DNA from: Candidatus Obscuribacterales bacterium
GTDB taxonomy: Bacteria; Cyanobacteriota; Vampirovibrionia; Obscuribacterales; Obscuribacteraceae
DNA: 34,574 nt
Reading direction: 5' to 3'
Assembly (NCBI GenBank): GCA_020050835.1
Contig: JAGVKB010000029.1
Coordinates: forward strand, 1-34,574
A program made the translations under genes and the position numbers. This document shows, one piece after another, positions 16,693 through 25,742 of the stretch. Every line of letters starts with the position of its first letter. The stretch's first letter is position 1. Below the pieces are notes generated by a model. The model searched no databases. It worked only from the letters and a program-made list of their open reading frames with translations, and was not told where the DNA came from.

Positions 16693-18135
16693 CTAGTACA
16701 CGCTCATCTGATCTTCCATTAGCTCCAAGTCTCTTAAGTCAGTGAGCAGTTTCGCGTGCATAGACAGCTTTGCAGCAGAGAGCTTCTTCTTCAAGAGTTC
16801 TTCTCGCAGTTTTCCCTGGATATTGTCCGCCGTCCAAACGCCACTACCGACAATGTACGCCGTCGAGGCCGAGGCGACAAGTTTGAAGGAATCTTTTGGA
16901 GAATCGTAGTAATGGAAGCCAGCCACAGACAGTTGCGCGCCTCTCGCTATGTTTGTTCCTCCGACAATTGAGCTAAAAATTAGTCTTTCCGTCAATTCTC
17001 TTCTCGACCAATCTTTGATTCCCGCCCGAACTTCTTGTCTGGAATCGAGAATTTCGTGGTGGCGAGCATAAATCGCTCGCCTTACTTGCAACGCATTAAG
17101 CAGTTGCACGTCAGCAGGGTTGGCCGTTGCGATTAGCCTCTGAAGTGAAAGGCAGTGACTGTCGAGCTGAGCAGCTGGGTTGTTGAGTTCAATCTGGTGA
17201 TCTCGCAGTTGTTTAGCAGCCTTTGATACAGCTAATTTCGTACCGAGTTGAGTAATTAGTGGAGATGCCACAACAGTAGACCCAGACGTAATGAATCCAA
17301 GTCCGGCCACGCCCGTCTGTTTCGGATAATGGTTAGCAACGGACAACAGTGAATTGAGAGAACCCATGTAACCAGCTGTGGATGCGGACAGCAACGCTGT
17401 TACGTTGGCGAGATTGCGAGAAGTTCGAATGCGAACCACATCACAGTAAGAGTTTGCAAACTCGATGGATGCAAGCTGCTTTAAGTCGTTCAAAATTTGC
17501 CCTTCAATATTCAGAATTTCACTCTGACCGGGCGTCAGAGAAGTACAGCTCTGGATCAAATTGTTTCTCTTCACCAAAAGCGAATCGAGCTTCGCTCTGA
17601 CCTGAAGGAACTTCTCCAAGGTCGATCCGCAATCGGCACGCTGCCCGCCGAGCCGCCTCTCTACCAGCCTATCTAGCGTGGATTCGATGAGCGTCCCTCC
17701 AACCACAACTGAAGCTGCCGTTAGATTAACGATGTGCCCTGCTTTCAAATAGTCTCTCGGAGCGGCAGCGGGATCGCGGCTGTACTGAAAGCGTGACGCA
17801 GCTATAGTAATCATACCGGCATTGGTCAACGTCGAGCCTGCCAGTTTATACATAAAAAGTCGCCAGGATTTCCAGTTCCCCTGCCTTAACCAGGATACGT
17901 GAAATTGAGTGGATATCTTCATCAACTGGAGTTCAGCACGCGTTATTTCGTTGGTAACGTTTTCGATTAACACCAGCTCTTCGTTTGCCAAGCCGGATAA
18001 CACCTGATCATCTAAAGAGAATGCACCGGGGTAGAACGACAGTATTGCACTCATAGCAATGCATCCGGCAAGAGCTAGTCGTAGGAAGAATGAGCTGATT
18101 GAATCAGACTTTTCTCTAGATCTCACACTTGACAC
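16693..18135 (-). CDS. Multi-helix membrane protein of unknown function
   Basis: The product is 480 aa if the start is GTG 18135, which has only a weak AGAGA site; a GTG four codons on is an alternative. An N-terminal hydrophobic stretch (about 16-40) looks like a signal or anchor. Several weakly hydrophobic, Ala/Gly/Ser/Thr-rich helices follow near residues 98-112, 132-152, 250-300 and 385-430, alternating with charged helical stretches (LVERRLGGQRAD, VRAKLDSLLVKRNNL) that could be coiled coils. I recognise no family. The long leader and absence of close same-strand neighbours suggest a single transcript. Confidence 0.6.
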   Translation of the reverse strand: MSSVRSREKSDSISSFFLRLALAGCIAMSAILSFYPGAFSLDDQVLSGLANEELVLIENVTNEITRAELQLMKISTQFHVSWLRQGNWKSWRLFMYKLAGSTLTNAGMITIAASRFQYSRDPAAAPRDYLKAGHIVNLTAASVVVGGTLIESTLDRLVERRLGGQRADCGSTLEKFLQVRAKLDSLLVKRNNLIQSCTSLTPGQSEILNIEGQILNDLKQLASIEFANSYCDVVRIRTSRNLANVTALLSASTAGYMGSLNSLLSVANHYPKQTGVAGLGFITSGSTVVASPLITQLGTKLAVSKAAKQLRDHQIELNNPAAQLDSHCLSLQRLIATANPADVQLLNALQVRRAIYARHHEILDSRQEVRAGIKDWSRRELTERLIFSSIVGGTNIARGAQLSVAGFHYYDSPKDSFKLVASASTAYIVGSGVWTADNIQGKLREELLKKKLSAAKLSMHAKLLTDLRDLELMEDQMSVY

Positions 18136-18248
18136 GCTTTGATTCTCTGTTTGTCTTTACACACGAGCCAACGGTTTACTCAATCGAGCTTAGCTGTATC
18201 TGCGGCACATTGTAACTTCTGCCCCGGTGCTTCGCGTAAAGGTCCGAT

Positions 18249-18560
18249 CTATTTAGCTTGAAGATAACTCAGTAGCATCACAAATGGCACTGGTGTCGCG
18301 GCTGGATTGTCAGTTACTATTACTTGCACTTGTAGTTGCTGAACTACAACCGGGTTTGAGAAACTGGTGCTGGGAAATGTACAGAGGGAAAGTTCTATCG
18401 AAAAACATGAGAGCCACATCCGGAGCCATTGGCAAAACAACTTGCCCGCCGGGCGAGTCGATCCCAAGGAATTTCTTGGTCAATAACATAACTGAGCCTG
18501 AGGACTGGGCTGTCCGAAGTCAACAACTGTATCCCTGTATCATTCAGCGCCACTAGCTCC
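18249..18560 (-). pseudogene. Decayed DUF4238-like gene, C-terminal part
   Basis: Three minus-strand frames carry successive pieces of what looks like one protein. They are QLLTSDSPVLRL (codons near 18526-18500), which matches the conserved F-I-T-S-D-N-P-V motif of DUF4238 proteins; then, in a second frame, FLGIDSPGGQVVLPMAPD and VALMFFDRTFPLY; then, in a third, NPVVVQQLQVQVIVTDN, ending at a stop at 18249. No single frame stays open and no start is visible. DUF4238 has no assigned function but is often found near toxin or defence genes. The identification is from memory of the motif and needs a profile search. Confidence 0.4.
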
Positions 18561-18789
18561 CGGCGGTGCAACTATGTGCAACTCACGTTCACCGCGCTCG
18601 AACTTTATGTTGACAAGCTCAACGATTTCTTGCTGACAAAACTGGTTCTGGCTCAAGCCACTGCGCCAGAATTTCTCCCTGTCCGTCTCCCGAATTCCGC
18701 GCTCATTCATCGAGAACCTGCATTGCTATACTCACAAATAGTCTTACAGCTTCACACAGACTCAAAGCAAGATGCTCTTGCTGGAACGC
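18561..18789. other. Region without an intact gene
   Basis: Only short frames occur here. On the minus strand a stretch reading WRSGLSQNQFCQQEIVELV (around 18680-18610) loosely recalls the start of IS66 accessory protein TnpA, but it may equally be the missing N-terminal part of the decayed DUF4238-like gene. I cannot decide. Confidence 0.3.
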
Positions 18790-19119
18790 TTACGCCGTTG
18801 CGGCTGATAAGGGCTCTTCGCATTCCAGGCTAACTTCATTATCGAATTCAGAGAGAATGTCCTCAACCATCGCTCTTCTCTCGCGTGCTCCGCATTTCTC
18901 TGCATAAAGAGCTGCGAGCAGAACCGAACCACCGGATGATATGTATGCTGACTCCGAAAGTTCTATACACTCTTTGACATTGTGGGATTCTGCCACATGG
19001 ATAAGCTCATAAGCTTCACCTTCGCAATGCAGTACTGCAATTAATCCTTGCATGTCCTTTAAATCGGCTACGGAGTTATATGGTCCATCGAATTCGTACT
19101 TTCCTATCAAAATACTCAT
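18790..19119 (-). CDS. Small GIY-YIG-like protein
   Basis: The start is ATG 19119 (109 aa), with AAGGGAG placed correctly before it; an in-frame ATG at 19176 is less well placed. The N-terminus, YEFDGPYNSVADLKDMQG, followed by a strand and then LIHVAESHNVKECI, matches the pattern of a small family I know as Y-x-F-D-G-P...G-V-Y-x-I-L...L-I-D-V-G-E-S, whose layout resembles GIY-YIG nucleases. Here GVY is replaced by GLI and DVGES by HVAES, and the usual His/Cys-Trp segment is missing, so catalytic activity is doubtful. It looks intact although it lies between two broken genes. Confidence 0.55.
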   Translation of the reverse strand: MSILIGKYEFDGPYNSVADLKDMQGLIAVLHCEGEAYELIHVAESHNVKECIELSESAYISSGGSVLLAALYAEKCGARERRAMVEDILSEFDNEVSLECEEPLSAATA

Positions 19120-19201
19120 TGTGTCTCCCTTTGGTCGATCAAGATACTCAAACCCGGAAATACCTGGTCCAAGCAATGACTAAATTATGGTGGAGCCTGT
19201 T

Positions 19202-20510
19202 TTATCCTTGCAAAGGTTTTCCTTTACAGAGAAAACTGAACAAGCTCGCTCGCGTCGCGTGCTTTATGTCAGCCGTTCGCTTGAGTATAAAGGCGTTCGG
19301 TGAAAACTGGGTGAAAAATTGGTGAAAACAGATTGAACACGCAAGAGTGGCGACCGCAATGCTGTTAGCTCTACCGATATTGGACATGCTAGCACCGACG
19401 GTCTTCATCCAGTCAATTAGTTTGGCACTGAGCGCGGGTGAAAACCTGCCTTCTTCAAGGACAAGATGCTCTGCCTTGCCGACTATGAGAAATGTCTTGT
19501 TGTCGGAAGGAATGTCCTTGAAGAGCTTGGCCACGGCTCGGGGAGATACAAGATGATCGTTGAGTCCTTGCACAACCAATACTGGCTTGGCAAGTTGTTT
19601 CACGTAGGTGTCCGTCTTCTTGATGAAACTCAAGAAAGAAGTTGCTTTTCCAAAGGAGAGTTTCAACTTATGAGAGCGGACTGTAAGCCAATGTTCAGTT
19701 AATTTTGGATGGGTCCGCCTGATGCATGACTGCACGACCAGCAGGACCTGGATGGCTACCTTTGAAGAGAAATAGCTCAAAGACCCCCTTCACAGCAGTT
19801 CGGCGCATCTTTAGCAATTTCCAGGCTGGCGCAGAGCAGACGACGCCATCGGCTAGTTCGGGATTTTCAGCGGCTATTCTTATGGCCAGAGCTCCACCCA
19901 TCGATTCGCCTACTAGAAAGACTTTGTAATCAGGGTGTTCCTTGTGGATGTTGGTCAGCAGTTTACTCACGTCGCCTACCGTCTCAACACAATTCAATTT
20001 TGCGCGCTCAGGCTTGTCTCTGTCTGGGCCAAAGCCCCGAACATTCACTCCGTATCCGTCGATACCGGCGGCGGATAGCTCTTGAGCCAGTGGTTTGTAG
20101 GCTCTTGCGCATAGTCCAAGTCCGTGGATGCACACGACAAAGATCTTGGCTGGAGTGGCTGCCTTCCATTCGAGCATATGCGTTCCGCCGACAATTACGC
20201 AGGAGGGATCCTCTGTGCACTGCGAGCCAATTGATGGAGTCGCTAACTGTCCAGTCGTGGCGCAGTCGTCAGCGAATGCTGGAGCTGTGATTACCAGCGC
20301 GAGCAAGCAGCACGTCAGCACCAGGAAGATAAATTTAGTTGCTCTCGCCTGATTTACCCTGCTTCGCCGTTGGCTGGTTATCTCTCTGGGGATTTGTAGT
20401 GCCTTTCTGCTCGACCGAGCAGCTTCCCGACATTCAAGTAGGTATGCCGAGTTTCGGCAGTATCCATAGCTCCTTCGCGAAAATAAAATTCTATGAAACC
20501 AAAAAATCAA
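19202..20510 (-). pseudogene. Frameshifted secreted alpha/beta hydrolase
   Basis: Two overlapping minus frames make one alpha/beta hydrolase. The first (20510-19695) has a signal-like segment (FIFLVLTCCLLALVITAPAFA), an oxyanion loop CIHGLG and the nucleophile elbow GESMGG (S203). The second has the acid residue in QGLNDHLVSP and the histidine in KAEHLVLEE. Removing one A from an AAAA run (plus-strand TTTT at 19703-19706) joins them as DPSK-LTEHW, so a single-base insertion broke the gene. The N-terminus is also odd: the only start gives about 60 residues before the signal peptide. After the natural end near WMKTV the frame runs on for about 60 residues. It resembles monoacylglycerol-lipase or lysophospholipase types. 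A sequencing error in the homopolymer is possible. Confidence 0.75.
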
Positions 20511-20564
20511 ATCAGACTTTCCATGGGGGTAGTCGCTCCTTGCTTTTTCAAGAACTCTCTTTGC

Positions 20565-20765
20565 TCATTCATGTAATTGTCTTTTTCTCCGCGCCCTCAC
20601 TGACTCGGCGCTGTTGCTTTCGTAATCCTTCCAGGCGGCAGTGCCGCCAAGAATGCTTATAAAAAGTTTGAGACCGCCTTGCATTGCCTCTTCCAATTCA
20701 GCATTGGCTGCCAGTTCAGAAGGCGCTATTTGTCTGCAAACATTGGAATTAGACAGTTCTGACAT
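20565..20765 (-). CDS. Possible small protein divergent from arsR-like gene
   Basis: The frame gives 66 aa from ATG 20765, which has GAGGG seven bases upstream. The sequence has a polar N-terminus (MSELSNSNVCRQIAPSEL), one short hydrophobic stretch (GGLKLFISILGGTAAW) and a basic tail rich in Arg. It could be a small peptide with one amphipathic helix. The good ribosome site is the main support; no family is recognised. Confidence 0.4.
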   Translation of the reverse strand: MSELSNSNVCRQIAPSELAANAELEEAMQGGLKLFISILGGTAAWKDYESNSAESVRARRKRQLHE

Positions 20766-20796
20766 AATAAGCCCTCACTCGGTATCAGCTTCAAAT

Positions 20797-20822
20797 ATAT
20801 CGCTATGTGGTTATATGGCGAA
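20797..20822. promoter_or_regulatory. Possible ArsR-type operator
   Basis: The AT-rich stretch between the small divergent ORF and the arsR-like gene contains an imperfect inverted repeat, CGCTAT (20801-20806) against ATATGGCG (20813-20820), with one mismatch. ArsR/SmtB repressors bind imperfect AT-rich palindromes in just this position, overlapping their own promoter. Confidence 0.3.
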
Positions 20823-20862
20823 TCAACCTTGGGTGAAGCTGGTGAACGCTTGGTTTCGCGTT

Positions 20863-21201
20863 ATGAAAGATAGAAACAAGCTCTTATCACGACAGGCTCT
20901 CGAAGTCGTTGCCGCGCGCTTCCGCGCGCTTTCGGACGCCTCCAGGTTACAGATACTGCAATACCTTGTTAAGTAGGAGCATTCCGTACAAGAGACTTGC
21001 GAGCTGAGCGGCATGGGTCAGGCGAACGTCAGCAAGCATTTGTCTGTTTTAGCAGAACAGGGAAGTGTTCAAAAGCGGCGGCAAGGGCTTTTTGTTTACT
21101 ACAGCGTTGGAGACAGCACAGTTTATCAGTTGTGCGATATATTATGCGGAGCTGTCGGCAAGCGCTACGGACAGTTGGTAAGAGAATTCTCTGGACGCTA
21201 G
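20863..21201 (+). pseudogene. ArsR/SmtB-family repressor interrupted by in-frame TAG
   Basis: A normal-length ArsR-type repressor (about 112 codons) can be read from ATG 20863 to TAG 21199-21201, except for a TAG at 20974-20976. Before it: VVAARFRALSDASRLQILQYLVK, the typical first helices. After it, in the same frame: EHSVQETCELSGMGQANVSKHLSVLAEQG, the recognition helix, then the wing QKRRQGLFVYYSV. One base change from a Lys, Glu or Gln codon would create this TAG. Restart at ATG 21013 would make a fragment with only part of the DNA-binding domain. The metal-binding cysteines cannot be assigned with confidence, though two Cys (CDILCG) near the C-terminus are candidates. It lies directly before the P-type ATPase that it presumably once repressed. 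Confidence 0.75.
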
Positions 21202-21229
21202 GTTGTCGCAATCCAAATTGGTGTACTTG

Positions 21230-23164
21230 ATGAAGAGTTCTCGGGAGCATCTTTCGGATGAAGTGACGAAGTCTGAGCTGAGCCAGGAGTCTCCCATCAG
21301 GTCGTGGAATTCCTTTTCTGGTCTTTGGCAGCAAAGATCAACGATAATCGCTGTTCTTTCCGTAATTGCAATTGTTTTGCATCTGTTGCTCCGCTTTGGA
21401 TTCCACGCCAAATCTGATGAAAATCAGATTCCCCTGCTAGCTACGCTTGTTCTCGGCGGGCTGCCGCTTCTCTATGACCTTACTCGAAAGTTCCTGAAGC
21501 GACAGTTCGGTTCTGACCTATTGGGTGGCATTTCCATTATTACCTCTGTCTTACTAGGCGAATTTCTGGCTGGCTCGATTATCGTTTTAATGCTCGCCGG
21601 CGGTGAAGCGTTAGAAAGCTATGCGTTGTGCAGCGCCTCCTCGGTTTTGGCCGCACTAGCCAAACGCATGCCTTCAATTGCCCACCGCAAGCGGGAATCT
21701 GAAATCATGGATGTCGCTCTGCAAGACGTTGCCGTAGGCGACACGCTCGTGGTCTACCCGCACGACATCTGCCCGGTAGACGGGGTTGTGATCGAGGGAC
21801 ATGGCGTGATGGACGAATCCTACCTGACGGGTGAGCCGTTCCAGATTACCAAAACCTCCGGCTCGACAGTGATTTCAGGCGCGATAAACGGGGAATCGGC
21901 CCTCACCATTCGCAGTACCAAGTGCGTGGCCGATTCGCGTTGTGCCAAGATCACGGAAGTCATGCGCGAGTCCGAGAACAAGCGACCACAACTGCGACGT
22001 CTCGGTGACAGATTGGGTGCGATTTACACTCCTTTGTCACTGACTGTGGCGGTTTTTGCCTGGGCCATCAGTGGAGACCCCATTCGCTTCCTTGCTGTAC
22101 TGGTTATCGCTACGCCTTGCCCGCTACTAATTGCAATACCAATAGCAATCATCGGATCGATCTCCCTTTGCGCCCGCCGAGCAATCATCGTCAAGAGTCC
22201 TGTTGTGCTAGAACAAGTCGCCGAGTGTCGAACCGCTATTTTCGACAAGACAGGGACGTTAACTTATGGCGAACCGACACTGACCGAACAACTCATCGCT
22301 CCTGGCTTCGCGCAGAAGGAAGTGCTGACACTAGTGACCAGCCTGGAGAGCTACTCGAAACATCCGCTGGCGCATGCGATTCTTGCCGCGGCGAGGACGC
22401 AAGGGATAGTGGTACCCGAGTGCACCGAGGTGAGCGAGCCGCCCGGAAAGGGACTGCGCGGGACCGTGTCCGGCCGACAGGTGCAGATAACCAGCCGTAA
22501 GCAGTTCGGTACACAACAGGTTGCCGGTAGCGACAAGCTTCCTCCGGTCGCAGGTGGACTCGAGTGCCTTGTGGTGATTGATGGGAAGTATGCAGCAGCT
22601 TTTCGCTTTCGTGATGCACCGCGTGCCGAGTGCAGTTCCTTTGTGAGACACCTCGGGCCGAAGCATGACTTTTCGCGTGTGATGATCGTGTCAGGAGATC
22701 GTGACTCTGAGGTTCGCTACCTCGCCGAATTGGTGGGAGTAAGCGAAATCTTTGCACAGCAGAGTCCTGAAGAAAAACTTGCCATAGTCCGTAAGGAAAC
22801 ACTCGCGGAGAAGACGCTCTACGTGGGAGACGGGATTAACGATGCACCATCTATGATGGCTGCTACTGTTGGAATGGCGATCGGGCAGAACAGCGACGTG
22901 ACCGCTGAAGCGGCAGGCGTCGTCATTTTGGATAACTCCCTTGAGAAAGTAGACGAGTTCATGCACATCAGCCGCCGCATGCGTTTGATCGCCATCCAGA
23001 GCGCAGTCGGCGGCATGGCGTTAAGCGCGATCGGAATGTTCTTTGCAGCTACCGGACATTTGACTCCTGTTAGTGGCGCCATCCTCCAGGAAGTCATAGA
23101 CATTCTTTCTGTACTGAATGCCTTGCGGGCCGCCTTTCCTCCACGAGTGATACATGATCTATAA
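21230..23164 (+). CDS. Heavy-metal-type P1B ATPase
   Basis: I chose ATG 21230 (644 aa, GGTG six bases upstream); TTG 21203, one base after the arsR-like stop, is an alternative. Motifs are in order: TGEP in the actuator domain (200-203), TPCPLL in the ion-path helix (295-300), phosphorylation site DKTGTLT (D339), SKHP of heavy-metal ATPases (376-379), and hinge GDGINDAP (533-540). The SxHP motif places it in P1B. There is no N-terminal metal-binding domain, and the ion-path motif is TPC rather than CPC, so copper is less likely; the metal remains open. It would pump a transition metal out across the inner membrane using ATP. All catalytic residues are intact although its neighbouring regulator is broken. 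Confidence 0.88.
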   Translation: MKSSREHLSDEVTKSELSQESPIRSWNSFSGLWQQRSTIIAVLSVIAIVLHLLLRFGFHAKSDENQIPLLATLVLGGLPLLYDLTRKFLKRQFGSDLLGGISIITSVLLGEFLAGSIIVLMLAGGEALESYALCSASSVLAALAKRMPSIAHRKRESEIMDVALQDVAVGDTLVVYPHDICPVDGVVIEGHGVMDESYLTGEPFQITKTSGSTVISGAINGESALTIRSTKCVADSRCAKITEVMRESENKRPQLRRLGDRLGAIYTPLSLTVAVFAWAISGDPIRFLAVLVIATPCPLLIAIPIAIIGSISLCARRAIIVKSPVVLEQVAECRTAIFDKTGTLTYGEPTLTEQLIAPGFAQKEVLTLVTSLESYSKHPLAHAILAAARTQGIVVPECTEVSEPPGKGLRGTVSGRQVQITSRKQFGTQQVAGSDKLPPVAGGLECLVVIDGKYAAAFRFRDAPRAECSSFVRHLGPKHDFSRVMIVSGDRDSEVRYLAELVGVSEIFAQQSPEEKLAIVRKETLAEKTLYVGDGINDAPSMMAATVGMAIGQNSDVTAEAAGVVILDNSLEKVDEFMHISRRMRLIAIQSAVGGMALSAIGMFFAATGHLTPVSGAILQEVIDILSVLNALRAAFPPRVIHDL

Positions 23165-23525
23165 TGCACAGCTCGGATACATGGGCCACGCATTGATGAA
23201 AATCGCAATGGACTTGTCGTCGATGTGCGGGAGACTCATGCGGTAGGAAAAGCATAACCTATGGCCTGGGAATTCAATCCGGTTGATACACATTCACAAG
23301 AACTCATCCTTTAGGCTCAGTGGTTTGCGAATTCTCCTACCATGGGCTGATGGCCACAGCAAATTTGAGTGATAAGGTTAAGGAGTTACCACATTTCTGC
23401 GTAGACGCTGATTCGACAGGCGGGTACCGATCCGATCCGGTGAATCAGTGAAGTAGTCGGGTTGGAAGAGGAATCCGTCCTTGGGCCGATGTCTTTCTAA
23501 CTGAGGTGGATTGAGAGGAAAGAGA
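23165..23525. other. Intergenic region, no gene seen
   Basis: No credible coding frame, RNA gene or strong hairpin was seen. The only clear signal is the ribosome site GAGAGGAAAGAG just before ATG 23526. Confidence 0.4.
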
Positions 23526-25016
23526 ATGTCAGCGAACGCGGACCAGGAAATTTCGTCTATCATCTCACGCTGTAGAATGCAGACCATATTGGAGACAGTC
23601 CGTCGCTGGGGCTTAATCGTGGGTTTGTTTCTGTCAGTGTTGATGGCAACGTGGACCGATTTTCGCCCATTTTATGCGGTGGCACCGTTGTCGAAGTGGG
23701 ACAAGCTCGAACTGCCAAGAGACTCGGCAATCATAACTTCTCCTGATGCAGATCAATTACTGGCCGAACGATTCAACACGCATACGCCGGTTGTCACTGT
23801 AGATCCAGATCGATGGCAGCAGTGGTTTACATACATCACTGATACGTTTGAGCAGGGCAGCCCGCCTGTGCAGTGGTTGCACCGACTGACCAGCGACGAT
23901 GTCAGAGATGTGAGACGGCAACAGAAGGGCAAGTCAGTCTTCAAACCGGATATTCGCCGTGTGGTCTTTGCCGAGAATGAGGAGCCGATTGCCAGTTTGT
24001 TTCCCGATCGTAAACCCGACCGATCGGTGATTGTTTCAACGGTGATCGAGGGCAGGCGCTATGATGCTAAGATCTACTATTCTGCGGCTCCGAAGTTGCA
24101 AGGGTTTGGCTTTGGAATCTATGGTGTGCCAGAAGCATTTAGTTATCCGCTCCGTTGCTACTGGCTTTGTCCGCTTATAGTTATGCTTGCAGGCTACTGC
24201 GTTATTCCGAGAGCACGTCATGCCGAAAACATTTGTGCATACAAAGGATGGCAGATTGTTCTCTGCGACTTTGCCGGGTGCTTGCTGTACGGAATGTTTA
24301 TGGTATTGCCGTTCTTCATTATAGGAGGAGCCCAGAAGGCTCTGACCGAAGACATCCTAATCTCGGCGATTTTTTGGTCCTTGGCTGCTTTAGGCTTGGT
24401 CTTGTTATGGTTCGCTAACGTCTATGCTGTCTTTCAAATACAGTTGCTTCACGATCGCATAGTGTTTGTGACACCGTCTGGGGTGAAGGCTGTTGCCTAC
24501 TCCGACATTTCGAGTATCGAACCGGTGTGCGCCGTGCCGCCCAAATGGCTGATTGCGGCTACTCTTGTCTCGGCGTTGTTTGCTCGCGGCTCCGCGAGAC
24601 TCGGTGCTGCCGGCAGAGCTTCGTTGTTAGCGAGCAGCTCCTCGGATGGATTATGTTTAGGCACCACAGATGGTAGCGCGATCTACATTTGGCTCACTAA
24701 TGCCATGGGGCAACAATCGCTTTCCAATGTGAATGTGCTGTTGCACAAATTGGAAGGAAGCCCGGCGAAACAATTAAACGATGTTCGCGAGTTTGAAGTA
24801 ATTTTTCCACCATTTATAGAGGAATACGGTAAGCGTAAAACCAGCAAAATCGTCAAGCGGGACCAGGGCGGAGAGCGTTTGTTGGTGCAAATGTCCCATG
24901 CTATTGAGCAGATGGATGACGAGGAGAGTGACGCCGAAATTGGAAATGCAATTTGTGAGGAAGTTGAGGAGGAGAATGGAAAGGTCCGAACCAGGAAGCG
25001 TGGCTGTACAAGGTAA
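23526..25016 (+). CDS. Multi-pass membrane protein of unknown function
   Basis: The start is ATG 23526 (496 aa), with GAGAGGAAAGAG directly upstream; the in-frame TTG 23511 lies before that site. One helix lies near residues 28-46 (GLIVGLFLSVLMATW), then an extracytoplasmic region of about 155 residues rich in Trp and Asp. Further helices follow at about 208-226 (YWLCPLIVMLAGYCVIP), 242-268, and 280-305, then a soluble part with a PH-like strand pattern (LLHDRIVFVTPSGVKAVAYSDI, about 313-340). The C-terminal 50 residues are very acidic and then basic (DDEESDAEIG ... RTRKRG). I recognise no family. Confidence 0.65.
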   Translation: MSANADQEISSIISRCRMQTILETVRRWGLIVGLFLSVLMATWTDFRPFYAVAPLSKWDKLELPRDSAIITSPDADQLLAERFNTHTPVVTVDPDRWQQWFTYITDTFEQGSPPVQWLHRLTSDDVRDVRRQQKGKSVFKPDIRRVVFAENEEPIASLFPDRKPDRSVIVSTVIEGRRYDAKIYYSAAPKLQGFGFGIYGVPEAFSYPLRCYWLCPLIVMLAGYCVIPRARHAENICAYKGWQIVLCDFAGCLLYGMFMVLPFFIIGGAQKALTEDILISAIFWSLAALGLVLLWFANVYAVFQIQLLHDRIVFVTPSGVKAVAYSDISSIEPVCAVPPKWLIAATLVSALFARGSARLGAAGRASLLASSSSDGLCLGTTDGSAIYIWLTNAMGQQSLSNVNVLLHKLEGSPAKQLNDVREFEVIFPPFIEEYGKRKTSKIVKRDQGGERLLVQMSHAIEQMDDEESDAEIGNAICEEVEEENGKVRTRKRGCTR

Positions 25017-25051
25017 CTCTCCGTAGGAGCGATGTCGCGCTGCTAAAACGG

Positions 25052-25062
25052 GTCTGTCCGGA
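25052..25062 (+). repeat. Left inverted repeat of the IS66 remnant
   Basis: GTCTGTCCGGA, exact inverted copy of 25843-25853. It marks the probable left end of the element, about 35 bp after the stop of the preceding gene. Confidence 0.7.
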
Positions 25063-25276
25063 CCGTTGCGTAGCTGTCTTAACTGCCTCATGATGCGATC
25101 GTATAGAAGCAACGGAGTTCAATATTATGGCAGGCACAAGGAAAAGGGGCGCGCGCCAAGGGGAGAGCGACGAATCCAAGTAGCGGTTTTGGCGGGCCAA
25201 GATCGTTTATTCGACTCAACCACGATTCTGACTTCTCATTGGTATCTCGAATTCCCACCATTCTTGAGGTGACATC

Positions 25277-25706
25277 ATGCCAGATCCTTCGCCTTCATTG
25301 CGTGCTTTTATGTGTGCCAAGCCGATCGACATGCATTGCCTGAATAACTGGACTGACCTCAAACAATACGTCACCGACGGTTATCTGAGCATAGACGATA
25401 ATGTATCAGAGCGAGAAATGAAGTATGTCGCCATGGGTCGCAAAGGGTGGCGTTTTCTGGGTAGCAATGACAGCGGCAGAAACCACGCGATCATCCTTTC
25501 GATTCTTTCTACCTGCAGGCATCACGGTGTTGAACCATGGGCGTATTCAAAGATTGACCGAGGATCCCAACACGAACCTCGAAGACCTGGTTCCCCACAG
25601 ATGGCAGCCAAAATATTGCCCTCCGCATCCAATCGAAATCAACACCCTGGCGAGTGCCCCAAACCTATCGCAAAGTTCACTCCAACCGCGAAACACTTAT
25701 CAGTAA
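25277..25706 (+). pseudogene. tnpB-tnpC fusion remnant (IS66 transposase)
   Basis: The first 19 codons after ATG 25277 (with GAGGTGA upstream) match the start of the IS66 TnpB protein (S-P-S-L-R-x-F-x-C-A-K-P-x-D-M). The reading then jumps directly to the IS66 transposase TnpC C-terminus: NWTDLKQYVTDGYLSIDDN, SERE with the presumed catalytic Glu, GRKGWRFLGSNDSG, and STCRHHGVEPWAY. Near 25550 the frame shifts: the end RIQRLTEDPNTNLEDLVPHRW is read in another frame and stops at 25704-25706. So the coding part is deleted, fused and frameshifted and cannot make a working transposase. Confidence 0.8.
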
Positions 25707-25742
25707 AGGCTTCTGGAAACTGCTGTCTAATAGATAACTTAG

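Noticed and set aside
19695-19780. Programmed ribosomal frameshift in the hydrolase
   Set aside because: There is only a plain AAAA run, without a heptameric slippery site or a clear downstream structure, and this family is not known to use frameshifting.
20974-20976. TAG recoded as an amino acid
   Set aside because: TAG serves as the normal stop of other intact genes in the window (for example 13294-13296 and 15367-15369).
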